Below are positions 1-9,119 of a stretch of DNA of 41,196 nucleotides, piece after piece. The notes beneath the pieces were generated by a model. It was not told the DNA's origin. It saw only the letters and a list, made by a program, of their open reading frames with translations, and did not search any database. Source of the DNA: a virus; IMG/VR virus record IMGVR_UViG_3300046413_000413, positions 1-41,196 of that record; one strand, 5' to 3'. How positions within the stretch are numbered: position 1 is the first letter of the stretch; the number at the start of each line of letters is the position of its first letter. The translations under genes were made by a program, and so were the position numbers.

Positions 1-127
1 AACCATTTTTAAAGTATAAACTAGCTCCAGCGTATCCAAGAGTTGTATTTCCCGAGCTGTCGATTCGCATTCGCTCGGCACCAGCAGTTACCCATTTAAA
101 ATAATCTCCATTATGGTCATACTGAAT
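1..127. repeat. Left copy of 127-bp terminal direct repeat
   Basis: These 127 bases are identical to the last 127 bases of the window. The repeat lies inside a tail-fibre gene that continues in frame when the ends are joined, so the window is a closed circle (or permuted genome) of about 41,069 unique bases. A length of 127 equals a common maximum assembly k-mer, so this is most likely the overlap an assembler leaves on a circular contig, not a biological terminal repeat. Confidence 0.95.
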
Positions 128-613
128 GACACCTCGATATTCATCAGCGCCCGAAGTAGCATCAGAAAAGAAAATTGTCCCAACACTACTTGTGCCGGAA
201 CGCAGAGTGATTCCGCAATGACCAGAATCTGCAATAGTTAAATTATCAGCGGTAGCCTCACCTTCAGTTGTTGTTCCAACCAACAGCCTGCCCGAGCTGT
301 CAATACGCATTCGCTCGGCATTATTAGTTGTAAATAGCAGTGGAATACTAGCTGCCGAGCCTATGTCAAAATATGTTGATCTAGATTGAATAAAAGCGTA
401 ATTAGTTCCTGCATCATTAGAAGTAAATCGCAATGTCCCTACACCGCCAGACGCGCCTCTAAAACGAACTGTCTCAGAAGAAGCATTTGAAACGATGTCT
501 AGCGGTAAGCCGGGAGCCGCCGTCCCAATCCCAACCCGTCCCGAGGTATCAATATCAATTCCGCCATCCGTTGTGGCCGTGTTCTCGTAGCGATTTGCTT
601 TAATCTTGGACAT
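1..613 (-). CDS. Tail fibre protein, N-terminal part (gene cut by the window start)
   Basis: This is the 5' part of a virion fibre gene. ATG at 613-611 overlaps the stop of the preceding gene as TGATG, with GGAGG a few bases upstream. The product starts MSKIKANRYENT and runs off the window. Joining position 1 to position 41069 keeps the frame and gives a 523-residue protein ending at 40111. It carries two early copies of the motif ERMRIDSSG, which also recurs in the two next fibre proteins. Such repeats are typical of phage fibre shafts. No S74 chaperone domain is seen at its C terminus, unlike its two neighbours. Role in host binding is inferred from family and position. Confidence 0.85.
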   Translation of the reverse strand, partial: MSKIKANRYENTATTDGGIDIDTSGRVGIGTAAPGLPLDIVSNASSETVRFRGASGGVGTLRFTSNDAGTNYAFIQSRSTYFDIGSAASIPLLFTTNNAERMRIDSSGRLLVGTTTEGEATADNLTIADSGHCGITLRSGTSSVGTIFFSDATSGADEYRGVIQYDHNGDYFKWVTAGAERMRIDSSGNTTLGYAGASLYFKNG

Positions 614-1536
614 CAGCCTGCCTCCAGTGTGGTCACTCTAGCTTCGAGAGTTTCGATCTTTGCAATTGCTTCTTGTAAGGCTGCAGTCAGCAGTGGAACA
701 AGTTTGGATTGATCGATGCCTTGCATTTCTTCACCGTCTTTCTCGCCAGTAACTGCTTCAGGCACAACAGTTTGTGCTTCGTGAGCAAGAAAGCCATCAA
801 CTGTCGTGTCAGCATCAACAATAAAGTTAAAACGTTTAGGTGCTAGTTGCTTGACGCGAGTAATGCCATCAGCAATGTCAACAACGTTTTCTTTTAATCG
901 GTAGTCAGAAGAGGTGTTGTAACTAGTTGATGTGTTGCTAGTGGCAATAGCGCCTGCGCTACCATTATTGGCAGAATTTCTAAAAACTATGGCAGTGTTA
1001 GAGGCGCCATAATTTTGAATAGCAATACCACCTGTGCCAGAATTCATTTTTAGATGTTGAATATATCCACCGCCAATTTGCGAGGTGCAATTCATTAAAA
1101 TTTGACCCGAGCTGTCGATTCGCATCCGCTCGCTAGACGCCGTGCCAAAACGCAGGGCGCCGCCAGACATTGTATTGAACAATGATAAATGGCTGTCAGA
1201 AGTACCTGCAAAACCTAAGTAAGACAGTTGAGAGTTTGAACTATCTCGGAATTGAATCGTTGCGTTAACACCGTTTCCTGTGCTATTTGAATCTTGAATA
1301 TAAAATTGTGGCTCAGTAGCTGCAACGTGAAGTGATACAGAAGGCGACAAAGTTCCAATCCCAACATTTCCCGAGCTGTCAATATCAACGCTACCAAGAT
1401 CAACTGATCCATCTGCTGCTTTAACGATTGCAGTACCAGCCGTAGCTGGCAGTGTTATCTGTAAGTCACTACCTACAGCAGCGGGTACATCGAGTTCAAC
1501 CGAACCGTTTGTTGCACCATTTAATTTAATTGGCAT
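613..1536 (-). CDS. Tail fibre protein with C-terminal S74 intramolecular chaperone
   Basis: A 307-residue fibre protein. Its short N terminus (MPIKLNGATNG) is followed by a shaft region with DSSGNVGIGT and ERMRIDSSG repeats. From about residue 209 it has a peptidase S74 (endosialidase-type) chaperone domain with the self-cleavage motif SSDYRLKENV (Ser210 and Lys215 as likely dyad). The C-terminal segment after IDQSKLVPLL is coiled coil. In this family the domain trimerises the fibre and then cuts itself off. The start ATG overlaps the previous stop as TAATG, with a strong AAGGAGGTG site at 1544-1552 inside the upstream gene. A 73-bp part of its chaperone region is about 92% identical to the next fibre gene. 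Confidence 0.9.
   Translation of the reverse strand: MPIKLNGATNGSVELDVPAAVGSDLQITLPATAGTAIVKAADGSVDLGSVDIDSSGNVGIGTLSPSVSLHVAATEPQFYIQDSNSTGNGVNATIQFRDSSNSQLSYLGFAGTSDSHLSLFNTMSGGALRFGTASSERMRIDSSGQILMNCTSQIGGGYIQHLKMNSGTGGIAIQNYGASNTAIVFRNSANNGSAGAIATSNTSTSYNTSSDYRLKENVVDIADGITRVKQLAPKRFNFIVDADTTVDGFLAHEAQTVVPEAVTGEKDGEEMQGIDQSKLVPLLTAALQEAIAKIETLEARVTTLEAG
651..723. repeat. 73-bp direct repeat in S74 domain, copy 1
   Basis: This stretch matches 1601-1673 with 6 mismatches in 73 bases. It codes for the IDQSKLVPLLTAALQEAIAK part of the S74 chaperone domain. Conservation at DNA level, including synonymous sites, points to recent duplication or gene conversion between the two fibre genes. Confidence 0.85.
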
Positions 1537-3368
1537 TAGCTTGCACCTCCTTCAAGAGCAGTAAGTCTGGCCTCAAGAGAGGCGTTTTGTGTTTCTAGGG
1601 TTTCGATCTTTGCAATTGCTTCTTGTAATGCTGCAGTTAGCAGTGGGACGAGTTTGGATTGGTCAATGCCTTGATATTTAGGAATTGTATTTTTATTTTC
1701 ATCTAACTTGCTATCCCCGACGCTGACACCATCTGGCAGGTCGTCATCTGAATCCCAAACCTCTACTCCATTGTGTGTTCCAGTAACAGCTTCCGATACA
1801 ACTGCTTGTGCTTCGTGTGCAATAAAACCATCAACTGTGGCAGAATCACCAATGAAATTGAAGCGCCTAGGAGACAGCTGCTTGACGCGAGTAATTGCTC
1901 CAGTTAGATCAACAACATTTTCTTTGAGACGATAGTCTGAAGAGGTGCTATAAGTTGTGCTTGAGTTAGAGAATGAAATTACACCAACTTGAGTACCATT
2001 ATGACGGAAACTAATCGCATCTCGGTCACCGTCAAAAGTCTTCTTAAAATAGAGATAGACAGGGGATGTCGAGCCACTTGAGTCTTGAAAAAGGGTGCCA
2101 GCACCAGCAAAGTCATCTGAAGTCCTACTTGCCAAAAGGAGGCTGCCACCGGACGTAATTCTCATTCGCTCGGTCGCACTTGATGCGTCGTCGGCTGTTG
2201 TAGAGAAAATTAAACGGCCTGGTTTATTGTTAATTGACTGAGTTCCATCAGCCGCTGCAATAATTGAAGCGTTTTCTTGATAAACGCCATTATTATCATT
2301 GCTGTAAAATCTTATAGCTCCAACAGCGTCTCCAGCTATAACAGTGGTGTCGTTTCTACCTAAGTAGATTTCTGCGCCAGAAGGGTCGGCAGTCTGGATT
2401 TTTCCATAACTGGTTGAATTAATTGCAGATGATGTCCCCACCAACAGCCTTCCCGAGCTGTCGATTCGCATTTTTTCCGACAGAGTGCCAGAAGCTTCCG
2501 TGGCAAATGTAAGGTTTGAGTTGTTAGCCGAAGAACCCAGCGATCCGATATAACAATCTGTATTATCACTTCCTGCTCGAGTCCTTAAAAGCAATCGTGC
2601 TTCTGTATTTGCGCCAGTTCCAAGATTTTCAAATTCAGCTACATAAGTACCACTGCCAGAAGCTGTGTCAGCTACATGCAAGCGGACATCAGGAGTAGTG
2701 CCAATCCCAACATTATTGCTGTCACTTAAATAAAGTGTTGAAGTTGCTACTCCTGAATTGTCAAAAGCTAAACCGCCATCTGAATCTACGCGAATATAAT
2801 AACCTTCACCACCTGAAGACTCTTCAATATAAATTGCAGCTTCATTGTTGCCAAGGCCATTGGAAATGGTTTTAACAACAAGTCCTCCACGTAAAGTACC
2901 AGGGCTGTCTAGTACACCTACCTGTAAGGTTGCATCAGGGCTTGTTGTTCCAATCCCAACTCTGCCCGAGCTGTCGATACGAAGCCTTTCAGAAGTGTTA
3001 ACATCGATGCAAAATGCATCATTTCTTGTAGATATGTAAGATTTGGGACTTCCACTTCTAAAAAAACCTATATGTTGACCATCATTCGTCTGTCTATTCA
3101 AGGTTAATTGCAAGTCACCCTTTCTTGCAATGTCAACAACCTCTCCATTACGTAGCACTATACCTTCGCTATCACTATCACCATTGTTATAAACGGTAGA
3201 ATCAGTTGTGCCCACGAGAACATTTCCCGAGCTGTCAACAGTTGCTCTCGCGGTCCCGCCAGTAACGATCTGGACTTCATCTGTTCCATAGACCAGACCT
3301 GTATCAGTGTCTGGCCCAGTAATCCCAGGACTTGCAGTGGTATTGGTGCCGTTGATTTTGATGGCCAT
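1536..3368 (-). CDS. Tail fibre protein with C-terminal S74 intramolecular chaperone (long)
   Basis: A 610-residue paralogue of the neighbouring fibre. The N terminus is MAIKINGTNTT. Most of the protein is an irregular beta-rich shaft with repeated blocks such as RLRIDSSGRVGIGTT, KMRIDSSGRLLVGT and RMRITSGGSLLL. The S74 domain begins near residue 476 (SSDYRLKENV, Ser477 and Lys481 as likely dyad). It has a roughly 35-residue insertion before IDQSKLVPLL compared with the 307-residue paralogue, and ends in a coiled coil. The start lies 2 bases after the stop of the upstream fibre gene, so the fibre genes form one operon. The length is in the usual range for S74-terminated fibres. Confidence 0.9.
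   Translation of the reverse strand: MAIKINGTNTTASPGITGPDTDTGLVYGTDEVQIVTGGTARATVDSSGNVLVGTTDSTVYNNGDSDSEGIVLRNGEVVDIARKGDLQLTLNRQTNDGQHIGFFRSGSPKSYISTRNDAFCIDVNTSERLRIDSSGRVGIGTTSPDATLQVGVLDSPGTLRGGLVVKTISNGLGNNEAAIYIEESSGGEGYYIRVDSDGGLAFDNSGVATSTLYLSDSNNVGIGTTPDVRLHVADTASGSGTYVAEFENLGTGANTEARLLLRTRAGSDNTDCYIGSLGSSANNSNLTFATEASGTLSEKMRIDSSGRLLVGTSSAINSTSYGKIQTADPSGAEIYLGRNDTTVIAGDAVGAIRFYSNDNNGVYQENASIIAAADGTQSINNKPGRLIFSTTADDASSATERMRITSGGSLLLASRTSDDFAGAGTLFQDSSGSTSPVYLYFKKTFDGDRDAISFRHNGTQVGVISFSNSSTTYSTSSDYRLKENVVDLTGAITRVKQLSPRRFNFIGDSATVDGFIAHEAQAVVSEAVTGTHNGVEVWDSDDDLPDGVSVGDSKLDENKNTIPKYQGIDQSKLVPLLTAALQEAIAKIETLETQNASLEARLTALEGGAS
1601..1673. repeat. 73-bp direct repeat in S74 domain, copy 2
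   Basis: This is the partner of 651-723 (6 mismatches in 73 bases, same orientation), inside the S74 domain of the 610-residue fibre. Recombination between the two copies would delete or swap the shaft and C terminus of one fibre gene. Confidence 0.85.
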
Positions 3369-3370
3369 AA

Positions 3371-4678
3371 TTAAGCAATCACCCAGTTAGAGCCAGAAGG
3401 AACGGTGACTGTGGCACCACTGTTGACCGTTAAAGGACCAGCAGAGATCACGTTCTTACCTGTGCCAATAGTGTAAGACGTAGTAATCGTGTTGTCGTGC
3501 TCGACAGCCCACGTATCACTACCGCCACCTGTCGCACCACCACCACTGCTGTCTTGCCATGATGGTGCGCTGCTTGTGCCGTTCGATGTAAATACCTGAC
3601 CGCTTGAACCGTAGTTAGTCCCGCCAATACCAATTTGACCTGCACTTGCAACCCTGAAACGCTCGACACCTTCTGTTGTGACCTTGAAGTGTCCGTCTGA
3701 TCCCGTATCAACAACCTCTGCTTCTGTATTGCCTTCAATGATTTTGTCTGTATCTGCAGCAGTCCCGCTTGATGCTGCAGTAACCCGACCCTGTGCATCA
3801 ATAGTGACGCTGCTCAACGTGTAACTGCCAGGAGTTACAGCAGTATTGGCAAGCTTTGCTGCAGTTACTGCATCGTCTGCAATCTTGGCAGTTGTAACTG
3901 CATCATCTGCAATCTCAGCCGTACCAACTGTCCCGCTTGCTGCCGCCGTAATTCGGCCTTGAGCATCAACAGTTATATCTGCGGCTGTGTAGCTTCCAGC
4001 AGAAACTGATGTGTTAGCAAGCTTTGCTGCTGTAACTGCATCATCTGCGATGTAAGCCGTTGCAATCGCAGTACCGTTCCAAACACCAGTCGCAATCGTT
4101 CCAACACTGGTAAGGCTAGAGCCAACAACAGCACTGCCTAAGCTTGTTGCGTCAAGGACTTTTGTCCCAGCAATACGAAATTCTTTTGCACTTGCAATAT
4201 TTACGTGCTCACTAAGTGTCCAAGCATCTGTGCTGTTAATCCAACTAATTGTCTTATCAGTTGCACCTTTTAGCGTAATTCCACCACCATCAGCCGTTGT
4301 GTCTGTAGGTGTAGCAACACTGCCAAGCTCAAGGTTTTTATCGTCGATCGTGACAGTCGTGCTTTCAACCGTTGTGGTTGCACCCTGAACCGTCAGATCA
4401 CCAGAAATTACGACGTTACCGCTGGCATCAACCGTGACACGTTGCGTTCCACCAGTCGTAATCCCGACGGTATCCGTACCAGCAAGGTAAATACCGTTTG
4501 CTTGGTCTGAGCTAAAAGCTAGTGCTGGTGCGGCTGCTGTTCCATCAGGCAGTGTACGAAACAGGTTGGTCGATGTAATCTTCTTCGTTTCATCCGTACT
4601 TATATCAACAACAGGCAGGACATCATCTGCAGCTAGCGAGCCCGCAGCATTGAGTTCCGTAATCTTGATATTGGCCAT
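3371..4678 (-). CDS. Tail fibre / baseplate-associated structural protein
   Basis: A 435-residue, Thr/Ser/Ala/Gly-rich protein with the look of a phage fibre. The N terminus contains a DVLPVVDISTDETKKIT segment and a block reading TGGTQRVTVDASGNV. The middle has two near-identical units, SYTAADITVDAQGRITAAASG and SYTLSSVTIDAQGRVTAASSG, each followed by repeats of IADDAVTTAKIADDAVTAAKL. The C terminus ends PSGSNWVIA, an ending I associate with marine phage fibres. No enzymatic motif is visible. It sits between the collar-domain fibre and the S74 fibres with gaps of 2-5 bases. The fibre assignment is by composition, repeats and context. Confidence 0.75.
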   Translation of the reverse strand: MANIKITELNAAGSLAADDVLPVVDISTDETKKITSTNLFRTLPDGTAAAPALAFSSDQANGIYLAGTDTVGITTGGTQRVTVDASGNVVISGDLTVQGATTTVESTTVTIDDKNLELGSVATPTDTTADGGGITLKGATDKTISWINSTDAWTLSEHVNIASAKEFRIAGTKVLDATSLGSAVVGSSLTSVGTIATGVWNGTAIATAYIADDAVTAAKLANTSVSAGSYTAADITVDAQGRITAAASGTVGTAEIADDAVTTAKIADDAVTAAKLANTAVTPGSYTLSSVTIDAQGRVTAASSGTAADTDKIIEGNTEAEVVDTGSDGHFKVTTEGVERFRVASAGQIGIGGTNYGSSGQVFTSNGTSSAPSWQDSSGGGATGGGSDTWAVEHDNTITTSYTIGTGKNVISAGPLTVNSGATVTVPSGSNWVIA

Positions 4679-4683
4679 GGCAA

Positions 4684-5817
4684 TTAAGTTTTGATGACGT
4701 ACATCATTGCCACGTTACGCGGTCTTGCCTCGCTGCCACCATCGTTATTGATCGTTACTGACGTGCTTGCAGAAATAGTGGCATCGCTGGTGCGATAAAC
4801 CTTGCCGTTACCTGATTGGCTCTTAGCGTCGTAGTTAAAATCAGCTGTTGTTCTGTTTGTCCAACCACCAATGCCGTTTGCATTTGCGAACTGATCGTCA
4901 CCAGGGAATACGTGGTTATGAACAGAAGGGCTAATTGATGTAGTAGCCGAACCGCTGTGATTGTGCTGCTTGTTTTGGTCTCCCTGTGACGTAGCAAAGT
5001 TGCGGCCACTATCTATGCCACGACTATCGTCCCAACCACGAACAAACTCACCACGTAAATCTGGAACGTTGAACGTGCTTGACCCATCACCTGCACCATG
5101 CGCTGTGCCGATAATTGCAAACAAACCCGCATACGTTGACCGGCTAATTGCAGCGCCGTTGCATTTCAAATAGCCACTTGGGGCGGTGGTCGTCGCCATC
5201 ATGTGAACAGAACCAGTTGGCACAGCCTGCGGCAAAGCAGTAAAGCTCAGGTTTCCGCTGCCATCTGACTGCAATACATCATTCGCATTGCCATCACTGT
5301 TTGGCAAAGTCAGCGTGATGTCGCTGCTTACATTTGATGGAGCCTGAATTGCAATAAAGTTGCTGTTGCTGGTGTCGCGCAGCCTTAATGCTTTGCGATC
5401 CCGAATCGTGATGCCGTTGCTGTCGAAGTGAGCACGTCGCGTTCCACCAGTAACAATGCTGAAATCGTCCGCACTGTTTTTGAAAAACCCGGTATTCGTG
5501 TCTCCGGTAAAGGCAATCGGCAGACTGCTTACCGTTCCAGCAGGAATGGCAACATTGCCGGTAAACGTAGGGCTGGCTTTTGCTGCAAGACCAAAATTGG
5601 TTTCAGAAAGCGTGCCAACAGTAATGAAAGCGGAATCAGCAGCGTTGCGGATCTTCAGCTCATTATTATTGGTATCCGCAAACCACATGAACGCTGAGGT
5701 TACGGCTGGTTCTGACGCTCCAGAGTTATTGCTAAAAAGCGCGTCAAAGTTATTGTTCAGGTCAGCACGGACAGAGCTACCCGAGGCGTTTTGTATCTGC
5801 TGGTCAGATTGTGCCAT
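4684..5817 (-). CDS. Short tail fibre with phage tail collar domain
   Basis: A 377-residue protein. The N-terminal half is a fibre shaft (DTNTGFFKNSADDF, TGGTRRAHFDSNG). The C-terminal half, from about residue 198, is a phage tail collar domain: PTGSVHMMATTTAPSGYLKCNG, then STFNVPDLRGEFVRGWDDSRG. His-rich HNHSG and HNHVF segments follow, of the kind that bind metal in T4 gp12-like receptor-binding tips. Its ATG overlaps the stop of the tail tip gene as TAATG, so it is translationally coupled to it. This makes it the best candidate for a fibre that attaches directly to the tail tip and contacts the host surface. Confidence 0.85.
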   Translation of the reverse strand: MAQSDQQIQNASGSSVRADLNNNFDALFSNNSGASEPAVTSAFMWFADTNNNELKIRNAADSAFITVGTLSETNFGLAAKASPTFTGNVAIPAGTVSSLPIAFTGDTNTGFFKNSADDFSIVTGGTRRAHFDSNGITIRDRKALRLRDTSNSNFIAIQAPSNVSSDITLTLPNSDGNANDVLQSDGSGNLSFTALPQAVPTGSVHMMATTTAPSGYLKCNGAAISRSTYAGLFAIIGTAHGAGDGSSTFNVPDLRGEFVRGWDDSRGIDSGRNFATSQGDQNKQHNHSGSATTSISPSVHNHVFPGDDQFANANGIGGWTNRTTADFNYDAKSQSGNGKVYRTSDATISASTSVTINNDGGSEARPRNVAMMYVIKT

Positions 5818-8800
5818 TAGCCTTTACCGTGTCCGACAGCATTCCAACGCACCGTTCGATCCAAGCGAGTTGTCTCATCACTAGCATAAACCGATACGTC
5901 AAATCCGGTAGAGGAAAGATTCACGATTTTGTAGAACTCGCCAGTGTTTACCGCGTTGAAAATAATGCCGACAGATGGGTCAACGTAGAACTGGTTGCCC
6001 GTTCCAAACGCAACAGACACGTCAGCACTGGTGCTGGTTGTAACTTGGCCTGACAGGCTGCGATAAGGCATCAGTGCCTTGACGCGCAACTGATCAACCG
6101 AAATCTGAGCGGTATCATCGCCAGTCTCAAACTCGGCTTTCAGCTCAAACGCACGACACTTAATCTCTGCATTGTTGAAATGACGCCAAGACGTGAAATC
6201 TGCATCGACGTAACCTGACCCTGGGGGTGCAAGCTCTGTCGTCCGAACGTATAGCTTCACATCACAGGTGGTTGGAGTCGTGCCATCAAAGTCTGGAATC
6301 GCATCGAAATCAATAGCGTTATCAATCAGGTTGGTGGCTGGGAAGTAAGACCGAGCGCGAAGGGTGCTTTCAAGTCGCAAACTACCAACGTGAGTCAACG
6401 TATATGGATTGCCACTAAACGCATACTCCCCAGTTGTATGAAGTACAGAACCGTTAGCTGCCATCTCTAATTCTTGGTCAACCCCATCAACGCTTAAGTT
6501 TGTTTTCGTTCCAGAGAACGCCGTATCTTCTGTTGAAGAAAGAGCTGAAACTTCTTCTGTGCTTTCAAGCTCAGGCTTGGTGTATTCAATCAACGCAAAG
6601 TTCGCGCTTTCGCGACCGCCAGAGTCAATGAACTTCATTGAATACGTTCCAGACTTAAGGTCTGCGTAGGCTTCTGTTGCAGATCCTGCAATCTCCTCAG
6701 AAATACTGGTGGAATTACTCCAAGTAACGTTTGACGTATTTGGAGAATGGCGCAATCTGACGTGACCACCATTCCGCACATCAAGATCAAGTGATTGCCG
6801 CCAAGTCAACTTGGCTTGCCCGTTAACGGGAATCATGTCAAAAGTAATGTAATTAGGATTCGCGCCACCGCCTGAAAGCGTTTCAGCAGTGTCCAGCTGA
6901 GGACGAGCCGTTTTCCCTTCAATTGAAAAAGTTTCAACTGAAATAATGCTGCCACGATTCAAGTAATTTCTTGCTTGTACTTGCACCTGAAGAGTGCCAG
7001 CACGAATATCGCGGATAGTTACTGAAGGCGAAGACGTAACCAAGGTCTCAAAGTTGTCGTCATCGATGCGGTACTGAACACGAAACTCACTAATGTTGAT
7101 TCGATCGTGCTGCCAACTAATCGACGTACCAACAAACACACCTTGACCTGTCTCATACAAGAACTCTTCAGAGACAATCGTGTCAACTGGGTTTGGAGTA
7201 GCCGACAGGTTTGTGATGTCTCGATCGGTTAGTTCATTGTCTGATTCAATAGCGTCGTAAATTGTGGCGTTATAAGCTGCAGCACTTACTCCATAAACAC
7301 CCTCTTCTGATTCAGCGACAGAGATAACTCTGAATTGCTGAGATTGAATATCTGATGTTTGTACTAAGAATACTGAACCAGCCGTTGGTGCTTGGCTAAA
7401 CGCAGAGGTGACATCAATAGTTGCCGTTCCATTCGCTTGAGGCTGAATACCACCTGCAGGGATACTTCTTGTTTCGGCAATACCACTTGCCAGCATTACC
7501 GAAAGTTTTGGATCATTAGTACCGTTTGCTGTGCTAACCGTAAGGTTCGTGCTGCTGTCTACGACGACTTGAGTTGTTGTTGCAGAACGGACTCGACCAC
7601 TACGTCTGACACCAGATCGAACTGGATCGGCAATATCTATGACATGACCAGGGCGCAAAATAATTCCGCTGTCTATTCCAACCGCAAACTGGCACGTTTC
7701 TGTCAAATTCTGTTCAGACAGTAATGTCCACTTTCCAATTCTGTGCGCTTGGCCCTGGCTATAACAACCAATAGCCTTGATGTTTTTATTGATAATTCCG
7801 TACTTAGCGACGGCCTCATGATCCTCTACATACTCATATTCTGTATCTCCTTGAGTGTCGTAATTTTGGTAGGCAACTGTTGCTACGGTGTGACGAGCTT
7901 TCTGGGCCGTTCCAGAATATTCAAAGTTGCCATCAATTACGTTTGATGGACCAAGAGCATAAGTGGAGTCTGTTGGCCTGTCTTGATTAAGGACTAACGA
8001 GCCAGCGCCGTAATAAGCAATGCCACGGAAAATAGCTGTCATCTCTTGGATGACGTTGTAAACCTCAGCACGAGTATTGATCAACATGTTGAGGCTGAAG
8101 CGAGGTTCTTGCCCGCCTTTGCCGTCATCAACTAAAGCGTTGCAATACTGGCTGACAGAGAAAAAGTCATACTTATCAAGCGAAGATTCAGGCACAGAAC
8201 ACCCATAGCGGGTGTCTGTAAGCAAGTCATGTAGGCACCAGGCAGGATCTGAAGTCCAAGTTGCAGCCTGGAACGTTCCATCCCAAATACCGGAGTATGT
8301 GATCCGACCTAAATGCGTGGTTGTGTCTACCGTCGCATTGCTTGGGATCTTGATCTTGATGCCACGAATTAAGTATTTACGAGACGGAATGCTGCTGAAC
8401 TCGCGAGAGTCAAATCGAAGCGCAACAAGCGCAGAGTTTGGATAACTAAATTTCTCCTCAATGATCTCGGTATAACTTTGAAAAATAGTTGAGCTGGCCC
8501 GCTTTTGGCTTGTTTCGTCAGCACTGACTCGCACCATGCGAACTTGCACGTTAGTGCTACTTGTCAGGTTGACCATATAGTCACGCTGATACCTATTGCT
8601 GCTTTTACCGCTAATCGTGTCTGTAATTACATCGTTAAATCCACCACTGTCATATTGAATTTGTATTTTTATCTGAACGCTATGACCAACAATATCGCCA
8701 TCATCTTCAACTTTTTGCAGCCCAGGGATCGTAAGCGTTATACGAAGACGATCGACCTCAGATGCAAGAACATTACGAGTGACAGGCGTGCCGTTTGTTA

Positions 8801-9119
8801 CTTCAACGTTGACAGCTCTTTCAACTTGCGTAGCAGCAAAATCTCCTGGAATATGGTTTTGCGCTTGAGTGCCATTGCGTGTAGTAACGCTATAACCACT
8901 GAAGTTGTTGCTACCGTCTGCGTTTTGGACTGGCGTACTGTCTAGAAAAATACTTTTATTGCCGTCGTCTAAACCCTGAATTTCGCCTTCGCTAATTAGA
9001 TCCAAGACGTTTGCAAACTGGACCGACTGCAGAGTGTCGTCTGCTTCAGTTGGTGGACCATTGTTGCCGCCAAACTTGCCGCCACCACCCGCGCCAGCAA
9101 CGTATTTAGTCTCTGTCAT
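5817..9119 (-). CDS. J: Tail tip attachment protein (lambda gpJ-like)
   Basis: A 1100-residue central tail tip protein. The N terminus is Gly-rich and followed by DTLQSVQFANVLDLISEGEIQGL, the typical gpJ opening (SxxxxxxxDLISEGEI-type). The HII insertion-like and fibronectin-like domains expected in gpJ homologues fit the middle and C-terminal beta-rich parts. In lambda this protein closes the tail tip, contacts the receptor and carries host specificity. The order K-I-J upstream matches lambda. Start ATG at 9119 overlaps the stop of the gpI gene (ATGA). The length is close to the 1132 residues of lambda gpJ. Confidence 0.93.
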   Translation of the reverse strand: MTETKYVAGAGGGGKFGGNNGPPTEADDTLQSVQFANVLDLISEGEIQGLDDGNKSIFLDSTPVQNADGSNNFSGYSVTTRNGTQAQNHIPGDFAATQVERAVNVEVTNGTPVTRNVLASEVDRLRITLTIPGLQKVEDDGDIVGHSVQIKIQIQYDSGGFNDVITDTISGKSSNRYQRDYMVNLTSSTNVQVRMVRVSADETSQKRASSTIFQSYTEIIEEKFSYPNSALVALRFDSREFSSIPSRKYLIRGIKIKIPSNATVDTTTHLGRITYSGIWDGTFQAATWTSDPAWCLHDLLTDTRYGCSVPESSLDKYDFFSVSQYCNALVDDGKGGQEPRFSLNMLINTRAEVYNVIQEMTAIFRGIAYYGAGSLVLNQDRPTDSTYALGPSNVIDGNFEYSGTAQKARHTVATVAYQNYDTQGDTEYEYVEDHEAVAKYGIINKNIKAIGCYSQGQAHRIGKWTLLSEQNLTETCQFAVGIDSGIILRPGHVIDIADPVRSGVRRSGRVRSATTTQVVVDSSTNLTVSTANGTNDPKLSVMLASGIAETRSIPAGGIQPQANGTATIDVTSAFSQAPTAGSVFLVQTSDIQSQQFRVISVAESEEGVYGVSAAAYNATIYDAIESDNELTDRDITNLSATPNPVDTIVSEEFLYETGQGVFVGTSISWQHDRINISEFRVQYRIDDDNFETLVTSSPSVTIRDIRAGTLQVQVQARNYLNRGSIISVETFSIEGKTARPQLDTAETLSGGGANPNYITFDMIPVNGQAKLTWRQSLDLDVRNGGHVRLRHSPNTSNVTWSNSTSISEEIAGSATEAYADLKSGTYSMKFIDSGGRESANFALIEYTKPELESTEEVSALSSTEDTAFSGTKTNLSVDGVDQELEMAANGSVLHTTGEYAFSGNPYTLTHVGSLRLESTLRARSYFPATNLIDNAIDFDAIPDFDGTTPTTCDVKLYVRTTELAPPGSGYVDADFTSWRHFNNAEIKCRAFELKAEFETGDDTAQISVDQLRVKALMPYRSLSGQVTTSTSADVSVAFGTGNQFYVDPSVGIIFNAVNTGEFYKIVNLSSTGFDVSVYASDETTRLDRTVRWNAVGHGKG

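Larger units (their letters stand above)
51..3236. repeat. Dispersed fibre-gene repeat, core CCCGAGCTGTC
   Basis: An 11-base core, CCCGAGCTGTC, occurs exactly at 51, 291, 1106, 1370, 2452, 2965 and 3226, and again at 40955 (the copy at 41120 is the terminal duplicate of 51). All copies have the same orientation. In several the match extends for 30-45 bases, with flanks such as CCAACAGCCTG before and GATTCGCATTCGCTCGG after. On the minus strand it encodes the recurrent peptide RMRIDSSG(R)LLVGT. Copies lie in all three tandem fibre genes, so they offer sites for homologous recombination between them. Confidence 0.85.

Noticed and set aside
1-127. Terminal repeat as a genuine direct terminal repeat of the virion DNA
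   Set aside because: Its length of 127 is a usual assembler k-mer and it lies inside a fibre gene that is continuous across the join; a circular-contig overlap explains it better.
1708-1935. Plus-strand open frame inside the S74 fibre gene (and others at 2845-3039, 4961-5173, 5428-5884, 5811-6053)
   Set aside because: They lie wholly antisense to strong fibre and tail-tip genes, have no ribosome sites, and read as low-complexity Ser/Thr/Arg text typical of antisense shadows.
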